The notes under the pieces are model-generated. The model worked only from the letters and a program-made list of their open reading frames with translations, had not been told where the DNA came from and did not search any database. A program made the translations under genes and the position numbers. Positions 10,601-16,159 of a stretch of DNA of 16,159 nucleotides are shown here, in pieces. This DNA is from Rodentolepis nana (Eukaryota > Platyhelminthes > Cestoda > Cyclophyllidea > Hymenolepididae). The stretch covers positions 1 through 16,159 of the forward strand of contig UZAE01014189.1 in NCBI GenBank assembly GCA_900617975.1, in the 5' to 3' direction. Each line of letters begins with the position of its first letter. Position 1 is the first letter of the stretch.

Positions 10601-12727
10601 TGCCGCTAGTGCGCTGTTGAGACGATGTCGACGGTTGGTTAGTCAATGAGGACGAGGATGGGGGAGTTGTGAATCCTCGAGCATAGTTTTCCAGAAGGGA
10701 ACCTCCACTTTCCACTAAAACGCAAGGTCATAAAGATTTGAATGGGGCTAAATGGTATATGTTTTATACCCTAATAAAAAAAATTATTTTGAATCACATT
10801 AATTGTTATTAAGGTAACTGAGTCAACACCTTTAGATGACTTGTCAAATAATCGAAATCGCTCTTCAGTGATTGGTAATTCATTTTTCTTGCCAATATCG
10901 ATATGCTCATCAAACTAATGTGGGGTCTCAAGTGAATCAATTAATCACCATGCACATAGTCATACACTTTCAGCGAGTTTGCCCATTGTCTTTGTCAATC
11001 TTAAACCTTGAAATAGCATTTTATAATTTTATTTTCGATTTAACTCCTATGTACCCAAAATTCCTATCTACATCACCTTCTGCACTTACAGATCCCTCAC
11101 TGTAATCCCCATTTAGTTCTTTTTAAATTCCTTAAATTTTTAAGTTTTACATCTATACATCCTTATTTCCAACCCCCTATAGGGTATTTACATATATGCA
11201 GCTAGAACCAATTGGTTTTTGATTTCATTTTTTGGTGAATTCAACATACCCCACGATAAATTAGCGACCTGTGCCATAATCTCCCTCATTTTAACTGAAC
11301 CTATCAGACCTTCCTTCTTCAACTCAAGTGGGAATGAAGGAGGTGTTGAGGAGCCTCCCTTGAAATGGGGAAAAAGTGGTGGTCGGTTCTAGAGGAATTC
11401 AAGAACATTCCCAAGCGGCCACCTTAATTTCCAGTTTATACCTAGACCAAGATAGTAATCAATCGTCTCCATCATCACATACTTTCTATCTAATAACTTC
11501 ATCCACTAAGAATGGCAAATTAAGTCTATTAACTTCTTCAACAAAATTGTGGAACAAGTCTTTGACAATTTGTCAGCACTCTACAACTCTCAGCTCACAT
11601 GACTGGTATTTTTTGGTTACTTCTGACAGTTCACTTCGTTCACACATCTATTTAATTTATCAGTGGGATTAAAACAATAAACGATAGCGAATAAATTCGC
11701 CATTATAAAAGAGGCGTCAAATAAAGGACAGAATTTTAAAATAGATGGAAATGACCTTGGCGGTGTTAGTTGATTGGTTTGCCCTAAGATCGCGAATTCT
11801 TGTTTAAATCAACAAGGAGACACGAAAAGAATAGAAACCATTCATTAACAAAAGAAGTAAAAAGGGCAATCTATAAGCAAAGAATTGTCTTAGAATATGA
11901 AAAATTTGATAATTAAGAAATATAAGGCAAAAAATTGACACATTTACATTTGACTAGTCTATTTTCAGGGTCATTCATCAAAGCATTCTCCAACAATCAT
12001 ATTGAGAAGAGGAAAAATAATGTGAAATCTGCTGATAAAAACCTCAAATTCTGATAAAAAATATTTATTATCCCGAATTACGCATTCCCCACACAGTGCG
12101 CAGAGATATGCTTTGTAGTCGTGATCACTATTTTGATGGAAGAGCACACTAACGACTGATTTATCGATCACTATACTCGAGAATGTCCCCGATAACTTTT
12201 CTAAGATGAATGACTGACTCGAACCCCAGTCAGTAAAGCATTGGCTTAATGACTTATTTAGAAACCTATCTTAGATTTAAAAGGTGATATTCAAGCATGT
12301 TTTACTGAGGCGGTTATAGTTGCCTCTTATGCTTTGCACACAAAAAGCTCACATCTCATTCGCGGAAATTTTGTGGCGTCAGCAGAAATCTTGCTTCTAG
12401 CAGCAACGGCAGCGGCGGCGGTTCCTTGTTGATTCGAGGGTACAACAGTGGCGACAGAAGATCCTCCCGTGGTCGTGGTAGGGGTTTTAGGTGTATTCAC
12501 TGTAGAGGCGAATCCATTCCCACGTGGAAAACTACTACCAGTGAGAGGTGAGAAGAGGGGGAAATGGGGAAGCACTGGAGTACTTGACTGCATTGAACCA
12601 CCAGCAGCAATGGCTCCTCCAGAGGGTGGAGGTGGGGTGGATTCCTGAAGGTCAAATGCGCATCCACTGAATACGCCCGCATCCGAGGCTCCACCACTAC
12701 GATGACGCATGCGCAATTTGAGTCCAC
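1235..12727 (-). CDS. Six-exon C-terminal part of an unidentified, largely disordered protein (spliced)
   Basis: The coding sequence is the join of 12727-12353, 10714-10358, 8829-8499, 7775-7520, 3696-3448 and 1660-1235 on the minus strand. It gives about 663 residues and ends at TAG (1237-1235). Each intron begins with GT and ends with AG, and the five junctions are phase 1, 1, 2, 0 and 0, with no stop in the joined frame. Residues 1-500 are mostly Ser/Thr/Pro/Gly/Ala-rich. Landmarks are FIPWW near 190-194, WLFDDDPLGG near 278-287, a Cys cluster at 353-358, a predicted long helix at about 503-568, a second leucine-rich helix at about 596-617 and a basic Ser-rich patch at about 638-651. There is no signal peptide or membrane segment in this part. 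I do not recognise the family. The composition would fit a scaffold, transcription-associated or cytoskeletal adaptor protein, but that is only inference. The N-terminal part is missing, so any defining domain is probably outside the window. Confidence 0.8.
1661..3447 (-). other. Intron between exons E and F
   Basis: This phase 0 intron of 1787 bases starts GTACGT and ends TTTATAG on the minus strand. It is AT-rich and contains a G-rich run near 1858-1874 and a short (CCAA)4 run near 2726-2741. I saw no retroelement copy, RNA gene or convincing further exon. The short open frames on either strand lack paired splice sites. Confidence 0.7.
3448..3696 (-). CDS. Exon E of the unidentified gene
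   Basis: This exon is exactly 83 codons, phase 0 at both ends. The acceptor is TTGCCTTTCAG ending at 3697, and the donor is GATGCT followed by GTACGT at 3447-3442. It begins LLANVYQSQGLLQGSN, passes through a Ser/Thr-rich linker, and ends with DLQRMAMLQELEETRSKLDA, which has heptad-like hydrophobic spacing and begins the coiled-coil region. The longest open frame over this stretch is in another register and is a shadow. The frame used here was chosen because it joins both neighbours in phase and continues the helix into exon F. The intron before it is the longest (3.8 kb), so a further short phase 0-0 exon cannot be excluded. Confidence 0.82.
4381..4452 (+). ncRNA. HDV-like ribozyme remnant at the 5' end of copy 2
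   Basis: P2 (4391-4398 with 4445-4452), P3 (ACC with GGT), P4 (CGTAT with ATACG) and the candidate catalytic C4440 are all present. P1 has two mismatches, because GGGGTAG faces GCACCCT, leaving five pairs including the G-U. Activity is probably reduced or lost. Confidence 0.6.
4603..4727 (+). repeat. Three tandem copies of the element's 3' box
   Basis: The unit, CGAAGTCARCTAAAGRGCTA followed by ATGATAACTAT, occurs at about 4603-4643, 4644-4685 and 4686-4727, with few differences. Other copies of the element carry it at most once. Units 1 and 3 share AACTAAAGAGC while unit 2 has AGCTAAAGGGC, so the array is not a simple perfect slippage product. Confidence 0.85.
7390..7400. repeat. C11 homopolymer
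   Basis: This is a run of eleven C (G on the gene strand) in the D-E intron, about 120 bases downstream of the exon D donor. Confidence 0.95.
7520..7775 (-). CDS. Exon D of the unidentified gene
   Basis: This exon encodes 85 full codons after one split base. The acceptor TTTTCTAG follows a long pyrimidine tract on the minus strand and ends at 7776. The donor is TCTCTG followed by GTGAGC at 7519-7514. The product begins CECCRRGGQ. With the end of exon C it forms a Cys-Ser-Cys-Glu-Cys-Cys cluster, which might bind metal or be lipidated, though neither can be shown here. The remainder is Gly/Ser-rich, with an acidic stretch at LSEAKEEPTTPDLPSLLQ. It exits in phase 0 and joins exon E in phase 0. 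Confidence 0.85.
8314..8326. repeat. Short GA/CT microsatellite
   Basis: This is a pure AG tract within the C-D intron. Confidence 0.85.
8461..8476. repeat. GA/CT microsatellite just downstream of the exon C donor
   Basis: This pure (AG)8 tract lies 22 bases into the C-D intron. In transcript orientation it is a CU tract close to the 5' splice site, which could be bound by a pyrimidine-tract protein. No regulatory role is shown. Confidence 0.9.
8499..8829 (-). CDS. Exon C of the unidentified gene
   Basis: This exon encodes 109 full codons plus split codons at both ends. The acceptor is CTTTTAG ending at 8830, and the donor is TGCAG followed by GTGACT at 8498-8493. Its opening AT completes Asp with the G left by exon B, giving RLFKDLAQSPLSCLLRQMQ across the junction. 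That stretch looks helical and may be a small ordered motif. It is followed by TKRGSWLFDDDPLGG, an acidic and aromatic motif just after a basic RGS site, then a long Ser/Thr/Ala/Pro linker and NRADREAFDYPC. The final AG completes a Ser codon with exon D. Confidence 0.86.
8979..8990 (+). repeat. Target-site duplication, left copy (element copy 3)
   Basis: ACAATCATCACC is repeated exactly at 9317-9328, directly after the AAAT tail of the element. The pair fixes both ends of the insertion. Confidence 0.92.
8991..9061 (+). ncRNA. HDV-like self-cleaving ribozyme candidate at the 5' end of copy 3
   Basis: The order of helices matches the HDV-like nested double pseudoknot. P1 is GGGGTGT (8991-8997) with GCACCCT (9022-9028), seven pairs including a terminal G-U at the cleavage point and a second G-U. 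P2 is ATAGACTT (9001-9008) with AAGTCTAT (9054-9061), eight pairs. P3 is ACC (9009-9011) with GGT (9019-9021), closing loop TCCTCGT. P4 is CGTAT (9035-9039) with ATACG (9044-9048), closing loop ACTC. The linker GGGCAA (9029-9034) could form P1.1 with the CC of the P3 loop, and C9050 followed by As fits the catalytic C of J4/2. Cleavage would fall before 8991, exactly where the target-site duplication ends. The fold was drawn by hand. Activity is inferred. Confidence 0.8.
8991..9316 (+). mobile_element. Retroelement copy 3, best-preserved full-length copy
   Basis: This 326-base element starts GGGGTGTACG and ends in four AAAT-type units. It is flanked by an exact 12-base target-site duplication, ACAATCATCACC, at 8979-8990 and 9317-9328. 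The duplication and tail are the signature of target-primed reverse transcription by a LINE-type enzyme. The element encodes no protein and must borrow its machinery from an autonomous partner not present here. Recognisable tRNA-type A and B boxes are absent or very weak. The first 71 bases fold as a complete HDV-like ribozyme, so I interpret the element as a ribozyme-headed non-autonomous retroposon rather than a classic tRNA SINE. It is in the B-C intron, antisense to the gene. Confidence 0.9.
9317..9328 (+). repeat. Target-site duplication, right copy (element copy 3)
   Basis: This is the exact 12-base match to 8979-8990. It follows the last AAA of the tail. Confidence 0.92.
9794..9821. 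repeat. GA/CT microsatellite
   Basis: This is an almost pure AG tract with one GGG interruption, within the B-C intron. It reads as a CT tract in the direction of the gene. Confidence 0.92.
10358..10714 (-). CDS. Exon B of the unidentified gene
   Basis: This exon encodes 118 full codons from ESGGSLLENYARG to EDSHQRLFK. The acceptor reads TTTTAG ending at 10715, and the donor is AAAG followed by GTAATA at 10357-10352. It enters in phase 1 and leaves in phase 1, and both joins are consistent with exons A and C. The product has a Ser/Thr/Gln/Pro-rich first half, then AAFKNFIPWWTPG, a short aromatic motif in otherwise polar sequence, and a possible short helix at LNSLVTDELRTQL. The FIPWW motif could be a short binding motif. 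That is inference, and I cannot match it to a named family. Confidence 0.85.
10715..12352 (-). other. Intron between exons A and B
   Basis: This phase 1 intron of 1638 bases starts GTGAGC and ends GCGTTTTAG. It is AT-rich. Open frames on the plus strand at 10872-11105 and 11376-11672 have no recognisable domain and no splice context. I saw no copy of the retroelement family here. Confidence 0.68.
12353..12727 (-). CDS. Exon A of the unidentified gene (first exon resolved)
   Basis: This exon encodes 124 full codons, beginning GLKLRMRHRSGG and ending KFPRMR. The acceptor is a pyrimidine-rich stretch ending in AAG just before 12727. The donor is GAGAT followed by GTGAGC at 12352-12347, leaving one base (T) that joins the TG opening exon B to make Leu. 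The product starts with a basic stretch and continues with PPPPSGG, a TPTTTTGG run and GTAAAAVAAR, which look like disordered linker. The exon opens with two bases of a split codon, so a coding exon must precede it. The 5' boundary is less certain than the 3' boundary, because the upstream partner is not established. Confidence 0.78.
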
Positions 12728-13010
12728 CTTATCATAAGAAGAATAACAAATATTATTGAGGTTACTTCCTATCATCATCACAACACAGGGTAGCTTCATA
12801 TTGATTGCCTTGTTTTCAACTAGAATTAGGCCTTAATTCCTCAGTAAGGCCAGTTTTTGTAAATCAAGCCTTCTCAAATCGCCAATTCTGAATGGACAGA
12901 CAGATCTGAGTTGACCACAAGACCACTAGACGACACTAAATATCAAAAATTTTCTGTTCGAAATTTCTCGACGCATATTCAGATATTATAATGCCCATTG
13001 ATACGGGGTC

Positions 13011-13013
<3 letters not shown>

Positions 13014-13065
<52 letters not shown>
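13014..13065. repeat. (TA)n microsatellite, about 26 units
   Basis: This is a pure alternating TA tract of about 52 bases, self-complementary and probably polymorphic in length. It directly abuts the unexplained segment that starts at 13066. Confidence 0.97.
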
Positions 13066-13066
<1 letters not shown>

Positions 13067-13330
13067 TCTCCTACCAAAGGTCACTAGTGAAATGAGCGGA
13101 TAACCCCCGACGAATGAAAGCAGTCAGCATAAGAGTGGCTAAGAGGCTAACCATAATAACACGTGTTCCNCGCCCCTCTTTTCCATGAAGGTGTATTTGT
13201 AACACTTTTCTATGGGAATTGGGAAGTCTGTTCGTTGCTATGGCAGTGCGACCATAATGCTCATTCCCTTACGCATGGGCACTAGTCAAATGAAAGTCCC
13301 CTCCCCGCTAAGGCATGCTTTCCGAAAATA
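13066..13330. other. Unexplained segment beside the TA tract, with one unresolved base (N at 13170)
   Basis: Its composition is visibly more GC-balanced than the surrounding AT-rich sequence, and it has no coding frame or splice context. CACTAGTGAAATGA at 13082-13095 recurs as CACTAGTCAAATGA at 13280-13293, matching in 13 of 14 bases. It may be a fragment of another interspersed repeat, but that cannot be told from this window alone. The N marks an assembly ambiguity. Confidence 0.4.
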
Positions 13331-13548
13331 CAGCGCACAGCAGTTTATAATTCAAAAAATATCCTGCCAGTGATGTATACGTAGGAAAGTTTGTGCACAT
13401 TCAACTTCTTATTGTGTGTGAAAAAAATAATAAATATCTGAAATTTCAGTCAGGTTTTTACCTAAAAAAAACCTTATAATAAGTTCAAATATAAAAAAAT
13501 CACATCAAAAGCATGGAAGTAGGTGTGAGCAATTTGGGATGATTTGAA

Positions 13549-13577
13549 GGGGGGGGGGGAGAGAGAGGGAGAGAAAG
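13549..13577. repeat. G11 homopolymer followed by a GA-rich tract
   Basis: A run of eleven G passes directly into GAGAGAGGGAGAGAAAG. It is simple-sequence DNA in the upstream non-coding region. Confidence 0.9.
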
Positions 13578-14139
13578 CTTCTTTGGGTAGAAACAAGATT
13601 CATTCACGCAGAAGTGACGAATAACCAATGACGACAACAACGACGAATAAATGACTTGAGGATGGAGTTAGGCAATCGAGGCAATAATGAAGCAAGGCTA
13701 GATTCCGTCAAGTACAACTGTCTAAACAAATGCAACACAGGCGGAAGTCAACCATACTCTCAAGTTATTGTGCTTCAAATGGAGCTTGTCACGTGACCAA
13801 ATACTCAAACAGCGTACGAATCAGAACCTACGAAGACTAACTGTGTAATAGCATTAATGATAAACATTCTATAAGAATGCGCGAATTTCGACCGTACGAC
13901 TTCTTCTATTTATGTTTGACGAAATAACACGATCACACAAGTGGCAAGGCGAAATTTCAGCGCAACGACACTTAGAATTAAGTTGAAACCAAAGTGAACA
14001 TTCAGATATTTTGCAACAAGGAGGTTTGAACAGACATCTCAAGGTTTGAGTAGTAGAAATGCACGAAAATCTTCAAACCCCATTCACCTTCTCCTCCAAT
14101 ACGTGCTTAATTGAGATCCAAAAACCATGTCCAGAATTA

Positions 14140-14150
14140 TGACAGATCAC
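14140..14150 (+). repeat. Target-site duplication, left copy (element copy 4)
   Basis: TGACAGATCAC matches TGATAGATCAC at 14450-14460 in 10 of 11 bases. The single transition fits an older insertion than copy 3. Confidence 0.85.
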
Positions 14151-14222
14151 GGCGTGCGAGATAGACTTACCTCCACGTGGTGCATCCTGGGCAACCTATA
14201 CTCATATGGCATAAAAGTCTAT
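14151..14222 (+). ncRNA. HDV-like ribozyme remnant at the 5' end of copy 4
   Basis: P2 is perfect (14161-14168 with 14215-14222) and P3 is intact (ACC with GGT). P1 is GGCGTGC with GCATCCT, which has one mismatch and two G-U pairs. P4 has one mismatch (CCTAT with ATATG). The candidate catalytic C14210 is kept. The fold is recognisable but weakened. Confidence 0.58.
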
Positions 14223-14449
14223 AAACCGTCAATTGACTTCTCACTTCAAACTTCCATGATCCCACAGTATGTCATATCTGATCACTTCCACAATGCCCAT
14301 CTTACCTATGCGTTTGTGTCTGTCTGCCTCCTTTGCATCTATGAATCACTCTTCTCGTTCCCCTCTCAACTTTTTGTGACTTTGATGTTCCTCCTCCCCT
14401 CTATGAAGCCCGAAATCAATTAAAGGGCCTGCCATTTGTTAAAAATAAA
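14151..14449 (+). mobile_element. Retroelement copy 4, full length, moderately diverged
   Basis: This 299-base element starts GGCGTGCGAG and ends AAAAATAAA. It is flanked by TGACAGATCAC at 14140-14150 and TGATAGATCAC at 14450-14460, an 11-base target-site duplication with one mismatch. The part between AAAGGGC and GCCATTTG is shortened, because the CTAATGATAACTAT box present in the other copies is deleted. The ribozyme-like head is kept with a few mismatches. It lies upstream of exon A, antisense to the gene. Confidence 0.88.
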
Positions 14450-14460
14450 TGATAGATCAC
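14450..14460 (+). repeat. Target-site duplication, right copy (element copy 4)
   Basis: TGATAGATCAC is the partner of 14140-14150 and follows the AAAAATAAA tail. Its first T could equally be counted in the tail. Confidence 0.85.
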
Positions 14461-16159
14461 TTTTGCATCAAATCGAAATAACAGAACCTTAGGAAAAAAT
14501 ATATATAGAAGGCAACTGTTATGACAAGATATTTATTTTTGACTATAAGAATAGCGTGATTCTGTTTACTACATTGTCAAACGCTACTTTGCATTGGTCG
14601 ATTAGCCACTCAGACGAATTACCTAAATAGCTCAATTTTAAAAAAGGCGCGCGTTTTCAAATGGTAGGCATAAAAGTTAGCCCACTTAACTGGACTATTA
14701 GCTTTGAGTATAGGGCATACAAAAATTCAATTAGAAATCTAGGGGAAACATCCAGAATGTTGAATTTCGGGAAGCTTAAGGAACAAGCAAAAAATCTGAT
14801 GAAACTTGAAGTCAGATCGACTGCTCTACTAATCATTATGATTAGAAGCTTTCCAATTATGGAAAGTTATGATATTTTACTAGGTTAAGCGTGAAGTAAA
14901 TGAGCTGAGAATCCCAGTCAGAGGTCACGTAGCGATGAGCATAGCCACCCACATTGGGTTAAGTCTTACCGACGGACCGTAAGATCAACCTAGAACACAC
15001 TCTTTCCTCCCATGTCAAGTATTACCAAAATTCTGCTTAATAGGGTCGAAAGCATCAATCACTACTTCAGATCGATTTCATGATTAAGCAAAGGTTTGTG
15101 GAAAACAAATCACATTTGATAAACGCTTGAAACTTTAGCGTGGGAACGTACATTTAAATGTCACGCAACCCAGCATTTGCTGGTGACTTTCTTTCTTATT
15201 TAAAACGAGCAAACGCATAAATTAAATGTAAAGCACAAAAAATGCTTAATTCCCACGAATTATATTACGAATTAATATTATTATTTCCAATGGCAGGCTT
15301 TATGACATTTATCATTACGTCCACATTTATATTAAGAAAAGACTTCTGAAAATCAATCGTAAAAGTAATGCAATAATAAACTTCAAATGAGTTAATTGAC
15401 GAGAAGCCTAATCGATATTTAGACACGAGTGAAGAAGCACGAATGAAAAATAAGAATAGTACAATTAAATCAAGGAGAAAGTAAATTAACCTATTCGGAC
15501 GTGGAATGATTGGGTACTGAAGTAACTAGAGGCTTCATGGAAGAGTTAGAAGGCTTTAACCTTGTCCCACGACAAATGAAACCTTTATCGCTTCTTATAA
15601 TGCTTAAGGAAGGAACTCTATTATAACAGGCAAAACGAATAACATTTTCCTTAAAGGGCCTTCAAAACTAAACCAACTGGTGTGGTCTGAGAGCAGAGAC
15701 GACGGTAGTTGGAAGGGAACATTCTGACTTTTCAAGGCTAAATCATACAAGTTACATTTTTTGTACCCCACTAATTGTGAATGCCATACACTTGCAAACA
15801 CTGGCTCTTATCGCTTTCATTTCTACTGACTTGTCAAAATCCGAGAACAGAGACATACAACTACAGGTAACTCAAACAGTCAATCATTCCCCTTCACTCT
15901 ATTAGGGAAACACCTCTGTCCCCACCACATTCGAGTTACGCATTGCTTGGCCAACTAGTTAACAGGTCAGGCAGCGGTGAAATTATTCGGTTGCTACGAC
16001 GAAAACAATAACCGATAAACCTCTAGCGCCTGAGCGATGAACTCAGTTCAAGAAATTATTTTGACTTCTGGTCAGACTATCTTATTAGAAAACCTCAGAA
16101 AATAAAATTTGAAGCAAATACGGTGGTGGGGAGCAGCAGTGCGCATCATTGCACCCCCC

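Larger units (their letters stand above)
12728..16159 (-). other. Upstream region, probably intron, of the minus-strand gene
   Basis: Exon A opens inside a split codon, so the gene continues upstream and this stretch is most simply a long intron. It contains a (TA)n tract, an unexplained segment with an unresolved base (13066-13330), a G/GA tract at 13549-13577 and retroelement copy 4 (14151-14449). I found no certain upstream exon. The only candidate is the GC-richer tip at 16122-16159, described under findings. The open frames at 14661-14888 and 15604-15801 lack convincing splice sites. Confidence 0.5.

Noticed and set aside
11376..11672. Plus-strand 98-codon frame rich in Ser/Thr
   Set aside because: No recognisable domain, no splice sites, and antisense to an intron of the gene. 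A chance open frame is the simplest reading.
15604..15801. Minus-strand open frame considered as an upstream exon
   Set aside because: No strong donor with the single leftover base that exon A needs, and no clear acceptor upstream.

Overview
This is a stretch of animal (metazoan) nuclear DNA. It is mostly AT-rich non-coding sequence, with short exons separated by GT-AG introns of about 0.7 to 3.8 kb, simple repeats and interspersed retroelements. The overall style fits an invertebrate. A parasitic flatworm such as a tapeworm is my best guess, but that is inference and no single marker proves it.

One protein-coding gene runs on the minus strand from about 12.7 kb down to 1.2 kb. I reconstructed its last six coding exons: A 12727-12353, B 10714-10358, C 8829-8499, D 7775-7520, E 3696-3448 and F 1660-1235. 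Every junction has a plausible acceptor and donor, and all five joins agree in phase. Together they encode about 663 C-terminal residues ending at a TAG. I do not recognise the protein. Most of it is Ser/Thr/Pro/Gly-rich and probably disordered. It also has a small Cys cluster across the C-D junction, a helix or coiled coil across the E-F junction, and a basic, serine-rich tail. The 5' part of the gene lies beyond the window or in short exons I could not find between 12.7 and 16.2 kb.

Four copies of one short retroelement of about 300-350 bp lie at 28-361, 4381-4730, 8991-9316 and 14151-14449. All are on the plus strand, antisense to the gene. Two are flanked by target-site duplications and three end in an AAAT-type tail, so they moved by target-primed reverse transcription. 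The first 71 bases or so fold by eye into a hepatitis-delta-like (HDV-like) nested double pseudoknot, with the expected order of P1, P2, P3, P4 and a candidate catalytic C. The 8991 copy is fully paired, and its predicted cleavage point is the first base after the target-site duplication. The other three copies show increasing decay. This self-cleaving ribozyme at the 5' end of a short non-autonomous element is the main discovery candidate here.

The remainder is intronic or flanking sequence. It holds a (TA)n tract of about 52 bp at 13014-13065, several GA/CT tracts, G or C homopolymers, one unresolved base at 13170, and an unexplained, possibly repetitive segment at 13066-13330. I saw no rRNA, tRNA, CRISPR array or bacterial-type operon.
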